Below are positions 1 to 12,504 of a DNA stretch of 64,000 nt, piece by piece. The notes under the pieces are model-generated. The model was not told the origin of the DNA. It did not search any database and saw only the letters and a program-made list of their open reading frames with translations. The stretch lies in assembly GCA_002914805.1 (NCBI GenBank), contig JXTB01000025.1, positions 1,113,365 through 1,177,364 of the forward strand, given 5' to 3'. Both the position numbers and the translations under genes were made by a program. The DNA is from Parasponia andersonii (lineage: Eukaryota; Streptophyta; Magnoliopsida; Rosales; Cannabaceae). How positions within the stretch are numbered: the stretch's first letter is position 1; each line of letters starts with the position of its first letter.

Positions 1-452
1 AAAAAAAAAAAAAGAGAGACAAAGAAGGAGAATAACAAACGAGAAGTACGGGAAAAGGGAAAAAAAATTGAAAATTTAATTAAGAGTAATAAGGTAAAAT
101 CAAAGCAGATGAACACATATAGCTATAGATTTCAAATCCTAGACACATGCTTAACAAAATTTAAAAAGCTGGATATTTACCTAAATTTCCCTTTCAAAAA
201 ACTCTGCCCAGGATTTTTCAATTTTTAGTATTTTGTAATAAGCCCATCTTTATATTGACTTCTCCTCTCTAATTTTGGACCAACGCCAAAATGGACTTGG
301 GTAAAAGGTAGAGAAATGCCGAAAGTCTCCATGTATTTTAGCGAAATCCCAATTTTCACCCTATATTTTTAGAAATATGAAATGTATTATGTATCTTCTC
401 AGTTAGTTTGTTACATTGGTACATGTACATCATAAACAACATTGAGAGGTAC
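1..452. other. 3' flank of the GLR gene, no gene seen
   Basis: AT-rich sequence beginning with an A-rich run, lying downstream of the stop codon of the minus-strand glutamate receptor-like gene. It probably holds that gene's 3' UTR and terminator, but I cannot place a poly(A) site. No other coding or structural signal was seen. Confidence 0.5.
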
Positions 453-3400
453 TTAAATATTTCTACACGCCGTACGTAGCTTCTGGCCAAGAAGTCCAAA
501 ATGCTTTCTCACAACATGCCACTTTTCTCTAAGGGAAGAAATCAAGAACAAGAAAACTGTTGTAATTGAAGAGATCCCACAGATGAGGAAGAGGCCACGA
601 AACGTCATCAAATCAAGGGCATTTGGTTCATTTGCAATAGGAGAACTCTCCTGATCAGACACAAGAGACGACTTACTTTCAAACCATTCCCTTTCCATGT
701 TCGTTAATTTTCCTGTTTCCCTAAGCTGAGCTATTGCCCTTGAAATGTCTTGAGCCAAATGCGAACCTTTACGAAAAGCCTGAAAACAAAAATATCATAA
801 AGACAGTTACAAATTATTATTTGTCTGTCCTATTTCGAAAAATGACCGAGTTAGCAACGTTGTTAACTTGAACAAGGCCGTGATCATGACTTACGAAGCC
901 AAAACCATTTGTGTCAGAGACGGACTTAATCATCGAATAACCATTGGGATATCTGGCGAGGAAGCTCTTGATGTATGGTATCTCATCGACGATAGCTGAA
1001 ACACCACCACGCTCACTTCCTTTTGACAAGGCCTCAGCATACTCCTCAGGAGATCTTAGTTCTTTGAAACTCAAGTTGTCAGTCACTTTTTTATGATTCA
1101 GCACAAAGTTGCTATAGAAACCTATATTCCCCTTGGCCACAAGTTCAATCCGTTGAACCGTCATCATCGAGGTCAAAGTTGCTGTGTAACTTGAAGTCAA
1201 TATAAGCACTGCAAACACCCAGACGATCACCACGAACTTTGACAAGTTGTTCACCAACTTCTCTCCTGCGCATTATTGACCATGACATATTTTCAAGTTT
1301 TATTACTAAGTAGAAGTGTCCATTCAAAGAAAATAAAATGAAATCCGAGTGATATAGAGATTGTTAATAAAGTTACGAATAAAATTAGGAATCTAAGTAT
1401 GGACCAGTTTCTTGACATCGATGAATGTGGTTTCTTATAAACTTGGTATAATTCAATTATCGATCAATGTTATCACATTTACATGTCATGTAAATTGAAA
1501 CAATATTATTAGTATATACTCTAGTAAGGTAATATGATTGCTTACTATGAGCGAAGACCATGGTTGAAAAGGAGAACCAAAATATGGTTCCGATTTGCTG
1601 AGATGGTGAGCCTTGGAACGCCTTGTTGGTAGGACGCTCAATTAGCCACACGACGAAACCCGTTAATATAAAGAAGGCTGCCGTTGTTATCCACAAGTCT
1701 GTTGAAAGAGGTTTCAAGAATATCCAAATGTTGTTGCTTTTGCTCTCACTCCGTACCACCATCGCGGTGCCTAACTCAGTAAACGGCAGTGTGAAATCCA
1801 CGTAAAAGCTTCTATTTGATGTGATCGTTATATCCCCAATAGCACCATCGTATTTCTACGTTAAAAAGAGAAAAGTAATGTTAAAGAAGACAATTTTAAA
1901 GTAAGAGATCACAAATAAAAATATCAATGACACACTTTACTCTTTAAACCATTCGATAATTATTTTGTAGTCCTTAAATTTTAAATTTTATTATTTTTTA
2001 AGTAGGAATAATTCATTCTGCTCAATATATAAAGTTTAAACACTAAAATGAGATTTTATCAGTAGTGTGAAAGAGATTAACACTACTACAAAGAATCTTA
2101 CTTTTAGTAATGACAAAAATTATAACGAAAAATAAAAAATTCTCATAACTAAAAAAAAGCTATTATCGTTATGTTAGGACTAAAAGTTTTAGTTATAAAA
2201 ATAATAATTTATTGTAACTAAACGTATATTAGTAACAATTTATGATGAAATGTCAATTTTTAGTCACAAAAAACTATTAATTGCGATTAAATATCACTTT
2301 TAATTATAAACAAATTTATGGCGACTAAAAACTTGTCATCATCACTAAATGTTGATTTTTTTTTAGTATAATAAAGTAATTGATCCACTAGGAAATCAAG
2401 AGTATAGTTTTTTTTTTTTTTTGGGAACAAAAATCAAGAGTACAGTTATGAATGCGTTTATGAATAATTTTGACCACTTCTTAATTAAGAGTATAAAATG
2501 TTTGAGAGCCAGAATCGATTCTCTATTGAGGACCAATATATAACAAGTTTGTTTAGTTACATATGTACGTACCTTGAGGTAGACTTGGTCGATAAGTTTT
2601 TCGTACGACCCCGTCGTATTCCTTTGGTCAAACACAAATGGTATAAGTTCATATTCTAGTTTATATGGTAGAAGACTAAGGGCGGCCTCGAATACTTTTA
2701 TACAGAAGCCCGTAAACGTCACATTTGATTGAGCGTAAGAAACTCGTACCAATTCTGTAAAGCCACTAATTGGAACACCAATTCTTAGCTTTGTAGCAAA
2801 CGACGTCGTTTCAATCTCGGACCGACCTTTTGGAACAGTTGTCGTTCCTCCAGGCCATATAATGGCTTCGAGAAAATAATCACGAGACAGTAAATTTCTT
2901 TGAATGTGGCCTTTTTCGGATTCACTTGTGTTAATTTTGTTCGATAAGCACTTCCAAAATCCCACATTTCTTTCCCCTTTTCCTATAAAGTTCACTATTT
3001 CGAACTCCTCGGCCGATTTCAGTTTCCCATTTGTGAACTCAAAGTCACCACTTAAGCCCCTGAATTTACTTAGCAAGATTTCCTTCACAAGCATGGAACC
3101 ATAATGTGTTGAAGACCTCTCTACTGCTTCCGCTAGAGCCCAAGTTGAATCATAAGCCCGTATAGCATACACACTTAATTGGTCAACGACACCCATATTT
3201 GTGTCGTTTTCAATATAAAATTTCCTTCTCAATCTTGAAGTGAGATTACAAAGCTCCTTTGACGGTGGAACATAAGACTTGAGACCCAACACTCCTTGCA
3301 TTGAGTGAACTACCGTTGAGTCCAAAGAATTATGCAAGAGATTATTCATTGTCGTTGCAGTCAAAATCCAAGCGTACCCTTCACTCATCATTCCCAACTT

Positions 3401-6123
3401 TTTCGCGTTTACGACAACTTTGAGGACAAGATCTCTTGACAAATGCACCATGAACGACGTCGTTTTGAGTGCCATAAGCTTTTGGAGCTCTTTGACGATT
3501 TGCTCATCTGTCCATGTGGAAGACACAGCAGTCTTATGTGTAACATAAATATTCTTTTCTTGGAAGGAATTAATCATATGTAATACGACGTTACTCCCAA
3601 AATCCGTATCTTGATAAATTATTACGACGTCGTTCCACTTGAAGACCCCTACCATAACTGCCACAGCTTTAAATTGAGAAGCCTCATCTTGTACGATACC
3701 AATGAAAAAGGGATTTTTGTTGAAATGTGGGGAAGAATTACTAGTCTCAGAGAGAGAAAGCATAGGAACTTTAGCTTTGTATCCTAATTCAGCCAAAAGG
3801 CTTGCTTCCATTATCGTTTCTCCACCAATGAGTGCTTTCACTTTTATCTTATCCAAAAGCTCATGAGCTGTAAGTAATATTAATATGAAATAAATATGAG
3901 TTGGTTTTGTATAATTACTATCTATATTTGATGGCTCTTTTATTTTTTTTGAAAAAAAAAATTGACCATCATCTTTGATCTCTCTTTGGTAAACTAATGC
4001 CTTGTTTGGTACATGAGATTAGGATTGAGATTGGGATTATTCATTCCATATCCATGTTTGATACAAACTTGAGATTGGGATAAATAATTCACAAACCCAA
4101 AATAATCTTACGTGGGTGAGATAATTTATCTCATTCAAAAGTGCGGGATTATTAATCCCATACTCAAAAATGGCAAGACCTACATTTACTTCAATTTTTT
4201 TGGACTAATGGGTCCCACATTATAAATATTTTTAAATATTTAAATTAATATAAAATAAATTTATTACACATTCCAATAAAAAGTGGGTCCCACATTATAA
4301 AAATAATACTAATCTAATCCAATACTGTATCAAACATGAAATAGTATTAAATTTATTCAATCCAATCTATTATAATCTAATTCAGTGCTATAATCCAATC
4401 TTAATCTCGTATACCAAATAAGGCCTAAGAGAACAAAATATATTACTATTGCGATACTCCTGACTCTTGTCACGTATCTATCCAACCTTAGGCAATTAGA
4501 CTTTGGAGTTTTAATTGTGGCAATTTAGTCTCTAAATTTATTGATTTGTAGCAACTTAGTCCCTACATTGTCTATATTGCAATTTACTGTTAAATTTATT
4601 ACCAAAAACACACTTAAAGAGCACATTATAGTATCTAAAAATGTATTTAAAAGAAAATAAGCTAAACCAAAAGGATTTGAATAGAATGAAAGACGTATTT
4701 TTCACATTTTTTAGAGTTTTGAAGTTACAAAGTTAAAGAAAATTTTTCTATGATTGTTCATTTATGTATTTAAAATTCTTAAATTACTTTTCAAATATAC
4801 TTTTAGATGTCACCACATACTCCTCACATGTATTTTTGAACAAAAATTTAACACTAGATTATGATTAGACAATTCAAGAACCAAATTATTACAAATTAGA
4901 AAATTTATATGCTTAATTAATTAAAGTTCTAAGGACAAAATTGCCACAAGTTAGATAATATAGGGACCATTTGTGTCATTAACCCTTATTATTACATGAA
5001 CATTCATGTATATAGATATGTACATAAACAAAAGCTACATTTTTTTTTTTGTTTTTTCATAGAAAACTACCTTTTTTTCTTTTGAAAGAAATAAATTAGA
5101 AGGGTTAATTATATTTTTATATCTTATATTTGACTACTTGTTTAGTTTATACTTTGCATTTTGGTTATTATTAATGTTAACCTTCAGATTTAAAACTTTC
5201 AACAAATTTATAACTTCTTTGGATCAAATTTCACTTTTGACTATTTAGTTTACTAAAATGCCATTTTAAATTTTAATAATATGTATGTAAAAAATAATTA
5301 AAATTAATAAATAAAATGATGAATATTAAAAGATTACATTAAAAAACGCAAAAGCTTAAAATTTTCAAATGTTTATTCATTGAGTTATTAATTTTAAATA
5401 AGTTTTAAATTTAAATAATTTTATAAATACATACATTTGAAGTTTAGAAAAGATATTCTAGTACAATTAATGGTCAAAATTAGTGTTTGACAAAAAAATG
5501 ATATAAAATTATTACAAGTTTCAAATTTGAAAGTTATGCTGATATAAAGTGAACAATAAATAAAATGCAAATTATAAAAATATAATTATCCCATAAATTA
5601 AGCTAACTGAACAATAACATATATAGTCCAAGTAAAAAATTAACTCAAAAAGGGAACAAAAGAAGTATGACTTTGAAAGGCAAAAACATGATTAGCAACC
5701 ATTAATAATTCTATTTAATTCCAATAAACGAATTAAGAATGGCTTGTTAATTTTGCTCAAAAAAATAGAAAAAGAAAAAGAAGCAGAAGAAGAAGAAGAA
5801 GGTTATATTAAGTAATTACCAGCGGAGAGAGCTTGGAGAGCTTCTCCTTTGGAATCCCTCGTATGGAAGACTAGTCTTGTTCTGTAATCAATATTCAGAC
5901 GGTAGAAATCCGAAAGTGCTATAAAAACGCAGCTGTGAAGAATCTTCCCCTCCATTGATGACATGTCAAGTATCAACCCAATATGGACTACTACCCCATC
6001 CTCAACACTATTGATATTGCCACCACTTGTGTGATGTGTTGACTGACCCAAAAGGCCGATCATGAAGAAGAAGAAGAAGATGACGACAAATATCATGATC
6101 AGTTTTTTCTTTCTAGTCTCCAT
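453..6123 (-). CDS. Glutamate receptor-like channel, GLR2-like, five exons
   Basis: Plant ionotropic glutamate receptor homologue, a ligand-gated cation channel of plasma or internal membranes. Exons, in order of transcription: 6123-5820, 3867-2573, 1855-1546, 1265-895, 779-453. All introns are GT-AG and the phases match, giving 868 codons, normal for the family. A hydrophobic signal segment covers residues about 8-26. The amino-terminal periplasmic-binding-like domain includes VKALIGGE and runs to about residue 430. The ligand-binding S1 lobe follows ([25 protein letters not shown] at 534). M1 is at about 577-605, the pore loop [17 protein letters not shown] at about 619-635, M3 at about 646-660 followed by SYTATLTSM (SYTANLTS in relatives), then S2 and M4 at about 822-842. 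The tail is short. The start is the first ATG before the signal segment. Assignment to clade 2 is by general resemblance and is less sure than the family. The reading frame looks intact. Confidence 0.93.
2081..2368. mobile_element. Possible CACTA-like MITE in GLR intron 2
   Basis: This AT-rich block starts with CACTACTACAAAG, which resembles CACTA-type termini, and ends in a T-run plus AGTAT that is only a weak inverted match. The interior repeats TTTAGT/ACTAAA motifs in both orientations. No clear target duplication was found, so the class is tentative. Confidence 0.35.
3998..4425. mobile_element. Tourist-like (PIF/Harbinger) MITE in GLR intron 1
   Basis: A 428-bp element with terminal inverted repeats: TGCCTTGTTTGGTAC at the left, and at the right the reverse complement of GGCCTTATTTGGTAT. 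It is flanked by the 3-bp target duplication TAA (3995-3997 and 4426-4428), the signature of Harbinger insertions. There is no coding capacity. Subterminal GATTGGGATTA-type motifs recur inverted near the right end. Confidence 0.8.
4486..4986. mobile_element. Degenerate MITE-like inverted-repeat block in GLR intron 1
   Basis: A 16-nt inverted pair (TTGTGGCAATTTAGTC at 4515-4530 against 4934-4949, one mismatch) brackets about 400 bp of AT-rich sequence with further TTAGTCCCTA-like and GGGACCA-like motifs near the ends. No target duplication could be fixed, so the borders and class are uncertain. Confidence 0.4.
5102..5592. mobile_element. MITE with about 20-bp TIRs in GLR intron 1
   Basis: The left end reads GGGTTAATTATATTTTTATA. 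The right end is the reverse complement of GGGATAATTATATTTTTATA, which differs at one base. An 8-bp ATAAATTA stands at 5091-5098 and again at 5593-5600, hAT-like in length, but three bases (GAA) separate the left copy from the TIR. It is non-coding. Confidence 0.65.
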
Positions 6124-6780
6124 ATTAATTTAATTATTATATATGTTTTGCCTAAACAAATTAACTCGATCCACTTCCTAACTGGGAAAAGACTCTAAGT
6201 AAAAGGGAGAAAAATATAATTCTTGTTTTCTTTTTTCTTTTCTTTTCGGCTCCTTTTTTTTTTCTTTTTTTGGTCTTATTTTTCCTTTCGTTCTGTTGGA
6301 AAGACAATATAACATGCTATATGTGGTCTGTGTGTGGATAATGTGTCCACTTTATTGGGTGCATGGGGCATGATAATATTCCTTCTTGGGAAAAACTTTC
6401 TCATATCTACTCGATAACATTTCTCTAATTCATTTAATGTCTGAGGAGCTCAAACAAATATCATCGCTATGATAAAGCTTTGAAAAAAATGCCAAGGCAC
6501 ATGTGATGGCTGGAAGCATATACTCTAATAAAGCTTTAGAGTTGGCGTGGTGGTTAAGTGAGTGGTCGAATCTTGATGCTACTTTGAGGAATAAAAGTAT
6601 TAAAGCTAAATCCAATAAGGTGACAATTCTTGTCGGTAAGGAATATGTTCTTCCAACCAAAAAATAAAAAAAATAAAAGAATTTGAATATTATTCCTTTT
6701 CTCAAAATTGAAATATATAATTGTTCGTACCATTCATTATTTTGGGGAATTTGGGGCTTTATCACTTCTATACACATAAG
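6124..6780. other. Upstream region of the GLR gene
   Basis: Presumed promoter and 5' leader of the minus-strand GLR gene. It has T-rich tracts at about 6220-6290 and a TA-rich stretch just upstream of the start codon. No well-placed TATA box can be proved from sequence alone. No protein-coding signal was seen. Confidence 0.45.
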
Positions 6781-7177
6781 CACCTCTTTCTTATGATAAC
6801 AATTACAAATGCTAAAGAAGCTGATCACGAGGATGAAAGATATAGTGTTCTCAAAGAGAAAAAATTACTCGATCCGAATAGAAAGCCATTTAAGAAGGGA
6901 AAAAGGAATAATTCTATAACATTACAACTATCCAAGCAACGTGATAAAATTTGCCAGGCAATTAAAAATAAGGCTTCATATATCCACCCAATTATAGTAT
7001 TAAAGAAATTCTTGACAAGTTAGCTACACTTGGAGATTATGAACTAATGAGCCTCTTTCAAAAGTGGGCACTAGTTTGTTCACAAAGAAGCAAACAGAGA
7101 TATTTTTATAGCTTTGAAGAAACCTAAATATCAAATTGAATAGATGAAAGAATGAGGCTTCAACTTCTAAATTAGAT
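6781..7177 (+). pseudogene. Relic of a PIF/Harbinger Myb/SANT-like protein, C-terminal half
   Basis: The translation contains EDERYSVLKEKKLLDPNRK, then SKQRDKICQAIKNKA in the same frame. After a TAG at 7021-7023, a shifted frame continues EILDKLATLGDYELMSLFQK and SQRSKQRYFYS. This order (a linker, a 'lekkgLLdP' block, a helix, then a C-terminal 'qKreaF.sLk.P' block) resembles the Myb/SANT-like accessory protein encoded beside Harbinger transposases. The relic is decayed. Its partner transposase relic lies at 21541-22710 on the same strand, beyond the nested LTR elements. The family call rests on remembered motifs rather than an alignment. Confidence 0.5.
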
Positions 7178-7196
7178 ATTTATGTGAAAATATAAA

Positions 7197-7984
7197 TATT
7201 GGTACTATTTTTACCAGTTGTCCACGTGTCTCTGAACTGCTGACGTTGTATTCATCAACTGTCCACTCATCCTTGCTATCCCGGAATGCCTTTAGCTTCA
7301 GGCTGAGACGGAGAGGTGGGGGTGGCCACCTACAAAGACTCTTCGATACTTAAGTCAGTAGTAGTTTATCCCTGAGACTTAACAGCAAGGATTCGGTTTT
7401 TCTCTCTAAGAATTTTTTTGTATATATCTTTAAGGAGGAAACAATGCTAATATATATAATTCTGGAACTGAGAGCTTTCAGGCTCTCAATCACAGGATCG
7501 AGTATCTTTTTCCATCATGACTTACCCCAGAAATCACGGGTTGTGGTTACCGTGACCCACCTTGTATCATCACGGCCTATTTTCCGCCGTCCCCTACAAC
7601 TCCAGTCTGTTGGGGGTGAGATTTTGACAAGTCGTCGTTCTGTCAAAGCGACTTGCTCAATGCGCGCACCTACCCAGGATCGCATAAAATGCTCTATCTG
7701 GATCTAGAGTGGTGAGCTACTTCCCACGATTTTCTAGCGGAAGACCCTTGAGGCTCCTGACCCCTATCTATTGAGGTAAGAATCGAACTGGGCCGAATCC
7801 ATCCAGGGTCTGGGATGAGTTCAACCCTAGTCTCAGACAGCCCATGGGCCTATGCGGTACCACGTCCGACTCGCGTGGCTTTTAATCGGTCACTCTGAAC
7901 ACGTGTCGGATGGTGTGCCCCCCTCGTGATCTATTCTGCCACTTAATCATCTACATGGTGTATGATTTAGGAATGGGCCCCACA
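7197..7984 (-). repeat. 3' LTR of the Tat element
   Basis: 788-bp direct repeat of 18959-19742, ending next to a polypurine tract on its inner side. It shares the block around TTGCTATCCCGGAATGCC and a TATATA stretch, likely the LTR promoter, with the other copy. Confidence 0.92.
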
Positions 7985-8000
7985 ACTGCCCCCATTTCCC
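7985..8000 (-). other. Polypurine tract of the Tat element
   Basis: On the minus strand this reads GGGAAATGGGGGCAGT, immediately upstream of the 3' LTR. This is the expected plus-strand priming site and fixes the element's orientation. Confidence 0.75.
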
Positions 8001-8346
8001 TATTTGATAGATTCGTATCCATCAAGTGGGGAAATCGTGTCTCCGGTCCTCCAATTCGAGGGATACACGTGGCTCTCCTACCATCACTCCTCCCCAATTG
8101 CCGACGTTGGGGCACGCCATCCCGTGTCATAATTTTTTTCAAATTTTCGAAATTCCAATGCCTCCATCTTCCTTGCCCTACTCTCCTCCAGGGAAAAACT
8201 CTTCGGCTCCCCCTCTATAAAAGCCGCATTTATGCTCATTTCTTACTTTACCAAAATCTCCAACTATTCCACCTTTCTCAAATCTTAGGGTTTCTGCATC
8301 CCCCTTTTTCTAGAACCTTTCGTCTTCTTCGATCGCACCTAACACG

Positions 8347-11300
8347 ATGGCCCTGAATCAGAGTCAGAAACTCCGCCCCGTCACGGATTCCGAATTAGGG
8401 TCATTGAGGAGGCAGCTCTGCTTCCCCGGCGAAGTCACTTTAGAGAGGGTCGACGGCCCTACGGATTGGTACCTTTATCCCTCTACTGCAGAAGGCTCCA
8501 TCGTCCTGGGGAGGAGGCATCTGGAGTGGCTGCGGTTTCCTCTTCCCCTTTTGGTCCACCCGTTCTTTAGCCTTACGGGGATTCATCCGATGTAGCTCAA
8601 TGCTAACGGAGTCATGATCTTGATGGGGCTTTCTGCCTTGTCCGTCCTCCTCAACATGCATATCGACCTGGAAGTGATTTTTTATGCCTATAAGCTTACC
8701 CTTATCCCCAAAAAAGAGTTCTTACCCCACTTTCTATCTCTAGCCGCTTCTAGGGCGCCACATCTTCTGGAGCTTACCGAAATCGGATAAGCAGTGGGAC
8801 TCCCATTCCAGGATATACGCCGTTAGAGGGGCGTGGTGCTCTCCATGAGTGAAATGAGAGCGTTTTTAAATCCCCTCATTTTTTCTGCAAAGTAAGTACT
8901 GAGTCGTGAATTTCGGGTCTTTGCATATTTCTCCATTTTTACTCATGACATTTTGCCTTCCGCAGCCTCCACGGAGGAAAGCAGGTTTGAGCCTCGGCTG
9001 TCGGTGGGTCAGCTCCAAGAGTTGGAAGGAATCATCCTCTTTGGGTCGTCTGGAGATTGCTGACATATCCAGGCTGTCCTGAATCCCCAGGTGATGAACA
9101 TAATGCCAAAGATGGTCTTATATCTCCTCTTCTTGCTGGACACGTGGGTCATCACCAAGCACCTTCGGAGCCAGCTTGATGCCTCTGCCCTGAACCAGTT
9201 CCGCTGGGATGAGCAGGGTCATATCACCATGGCGGGTCATCAGATCACGACCTCGAGCTAGCTAGCGAGTCCCAATGACCTGGTGGTGCCGACCAGTCAC
9301 GAGCTCGAAGAGGCGGTGAAGCTCGTGGCTAAGGAGTGTGTCAGGTTCCGTAAGGAGAAAACCGCTGCCACCAAGAGGGCTAAGGGTGAGTTCACTTTTG
9401 TACCTGGGGACTTCGTCGATCAGGTCATGGCTGTGTTTTAACCATGCTGCTTACTCCTTGCAGGTTCGGACGAAGGCTCTTCGGTAGACCCCTCCCCAGT
9501 CAAGGGAAAGACCGTTGTGCACAAGGCTCTCTCCAAGGTCCCCACTAGTCGGCATTTGGTGGTGTCCTCGGAGGACGAGGCCTCGGGAGTTGTCATTCCA
9601 AGAACAGGCTCGGACGATGACTTAGAGGGTCTGTTTGTGACCAGGGGTGAAACGCCTGTAGTGCCACCTCCCGAGGTGGGCAGGCTCACGATCCGGGAGG
9701 CGCGGGCCATAAAGGTTGTGCATGGTAAAGGGGCGCCTTCGAGCCTGCCCGGTGAGCCCTCTACGCCGACCTCTTCTGTCCCCAGCTCTGGCTCGAATAT
9801 GGGAACGGGGTCCGGTGCCGCCCGCTCCTATGGAGAGATTGCTGAGCTCAGCGGAGGGGCTCTAAGGTTGAAGTCTCGGTTGTCTTCCCCTCTCCCGGTC
9901 TCCACGAAGCGGGATCGTGAACCCGATTCATCCAAGGGGGAGGAGAGCCTAGCAGGGAAGAGAGGCAGAGCCACCCCTTCTTCCGACAGCGACGACGACG
10001 GGGTTGCTCTGACTCTCATGAGGAGGAGGAGGTCCGTGCGAGGTGGCATGTCTAAGGATATTGGTCAAGACAAGACTGAAAAATCACACTCGGGCATTCC
10101 TTTGGCGGAGGTGGCGGCCGAAGCTACTGATGCAGTAGCGGTCATCGCAACTTTTTCTGTAGAGGGTGTGCCTGGCAAAGCCTTATTCTCTACTGCCACC
10201 ACCTTTCCACTCCGGGGGTTTCCAAAGAAGTCGCTGGAGTGCATTTGGTGGGGGTTGAAGGTGTCCTCACGATCGGCAGGGTGGAATCGTGTTTCTCAGA
10301 TGCGGACAACGCCTAGGGAGAGAGTACGGCTACAAAGCTCGAGCTGGAGGTGCTCTCCCCGGAGAATGTAGAGCTTGTGGCTAGTCGCAGCATCACACAG
10401 GTTTGGTTCGTCTTACCGTAAGCACCAGGTTCTTGGCATCCTCTCTGAACACTGACTCCTTTTTCTCGTACTTTGTAGCTGGCTGTCGTCCAGTCCTTCT
10501 ACTCCTCTTAGGTTAGCGAGCTGATCGAGCAGCTGAACACCCGTGCCATAATGGCCGAGCGGAGCAAGGCCGCCCTTGCCGCGTTGAGGGTAGATTTCGA
10601 CTTGTACCGGAGCCTGGACAAGGCTAGTGTCAGCAGCGCGGTGGCCCACGCTTTGAGTGTCGAAAGGGCTAGGAGTGAAGAGCTGGTCGCTGAATTGGCC
10701 GAGGCAGAGACCGCTAGGTTGGTCCAAACCGAGGCTGCCATGCTGACCCAGGTTGAGCTCAAGGTTAAGGAGTAGGAGCTGCAGAATGTGGGGGCGGAGA
10801 TGGGTCTAGCTTTCATCACTCGTGACAGAGTCGTCGACGAGGCCAAAGAAGCGAGGAAAGCCGAGGCGAAAGCCAAACTTGAGGCCCATTACTTGCAACA
10901 TAGGCTTGACCAGTCCAACGAGGTAATTTGACATCTCTATTCGAATCACAAAAAACTGATGGAGGCTCATGTCAAGTTGTCCCGCAAATGTGGCATAGAT
11001 CTCACTGATATTAACAATCTTTTGATCGACTTATCGCAACGGCAAGCGAAGTTGAGACTAGTTGCGCTAAAGGATAGACTGGCAGACGTGGAGAAGCTGA
11101 TGACAAGGTAACAGAGACAGGTTGATTATCCTTTCTGCAGAAAGCTATAGGTCTGGCTGGGAGAACAGGGAATTCGAAGGCCACGCAGAGGTGGTAACGC
11201 CAGACCAGTTCGATGAGCAGAAAGGCGTTGAGAGGGATCACTACTCCATTAGGTACAACATGCAGCAGTTAGGGGACAAGATTAATATCGTGTACCCTGC

Positions 11301-11562
11301 TGATGTGTTGAAGATGCTCAACGAAGAAAAAGATGGGCCCTCTACATCTGCTTCTGTCGCCAAGGAGATTGTCCTCGCTCCGAGTTTGCCAAAACGAGCT
11401 ACGGAGGTCTCTGAGGATCAGCCTGGCGAGGGCACCTTAACGGGTGGAGGGTCAAGCGCGGTCATCTTGTCCAGCGACGATTCCGATCCTGATACGTCGT
11501 CCCTTGTTGTAGCTGGTCCAAGCATCGAAGCTGATGTCGCTCCTCTCTCCGGAGGTAATTAG
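8347..11562 (+). mobile_element. Antisense extra ORF region of the Tat element (PF04195-like)
   Basis: Coding-like sequence on the strand opposite to gag-pol, between the arrays and the 3' LTR. The N-terminal part (from 8347) reads SELGSLRRQL, FPGEVTLERV and DWYLYPSTAEGS, then FPLPLLVHPFF and a leucine-rich segment. That is the pattern of the 'putative gypsy-type transposon' domain (Pfam Transposase_28). A Ser/acidic-rich linker follows (about 9510-10370), then an Ala/Glu-rich predicted coiled coil (about 10551-10900) and a C-terminal acidic region to 11562. GC content is higher than in the surrounding DNA. The function of such proteins is unknown. The region is a fossil with several interruptions. 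Confidence 0.7.
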
Positions 11563-12229
11563 GGACACTCACTCTTTTGTACATTTGTAAAGTGCTGACC
11601 ACTCCATGTAGAGCTGACCCCTGTTGCAAGTAACTGTTTAAATAATAAAACGGTGTGTTCTTCTCTCGCTTATTCTGTGTTATCTATTATATTCATTATT
11701 ATATATTTTTTTTTGTTGCCTGCATCCGTGGTCAGGGTCAGACATCACATACGATGCTATTCCTTTGTTGGCGGTCTGCCTGGTTTCTGGGTCTTTCATA
11801 ATCGTATATGAAGCAGAATTACTAGCGAATTCCCCTCATGCTATGACCGACGAGGTTAGCTCTAGAGATCGGGACGTGAGTTCCGACTCGCCCGACTTTG
11901 AGGATGTATAACTTCCGTTATGACTTGTCTTGGAAGAATATGATCAGCGCATATGGCTAGACTTCTTCGACCCTAAATGGAAACATGCTAGGAATCAGCT
12001 CGAAGGATTGGTCGACAACTATTTGGACCCGTCACTACAGAGGAAGAGGCCTGGGCTTGGCTAGATCTGGGAGCGAACGGGGCGTTACCACTCTGACATA
12101 TCCCTTCGAGTCCGCCCAAGACCTGCTTCTTACAAATAGAGACATTGGGTTCGCATCTGTGTCGACCACGCATCCTGTAATCTAAGCAATAATAAACAGA
12201 ATTTGGTTTTAATTTCTGCTTTCATACTT

Positions 12230-12460
12230 AGTCTTGCCTGGACCTATTTCCAACGGGTAGGCCTTGGTTCTGTTCACTTCCTACCCTTGCGTAGCTAAGA
12301 CGCTCTCTGGGAAAGGTCTACTTCCAACTGGTTGACCCTGGTCCCGTTTGCCTTTGGCTTGTGTGTAGCTAAGGTGTCCCCTGGAGAGGGTCTACTTCCA
12401 ACGGGTAGACCTCGACCCCTTTTACCTTTGGCTCGCGCTTAGCTTAAGTACTCTCTAGAG
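12230..12460. repeat. 74-bp tandem repeat, about three units, inside the Tat element
   Basis: The motif TTCCAAC(G/T)GGT recurs at 12248, 12322 and 12396, exactly 74 bp apart, with surrounding matches such as GTAGCTAAG. It precedes the larger 112-bp array and appears unrelated to it. Confidence 0.8.
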
Positions 12461-12504
12461 GAGTCTCATCGCTTAAATCTCCCCCATCCTGTAGGTATTC
12501 CTTG

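Noticed and set aside
6540-6670. Possible tRNA-derived SINE (GGCGTGGTGG followed by GGTCGAATC and an A-rich end)
   Set aside because: The box A to box B distance is too short, no target duplication was found, and it does not match the two SINE copies elsewhere in the window.
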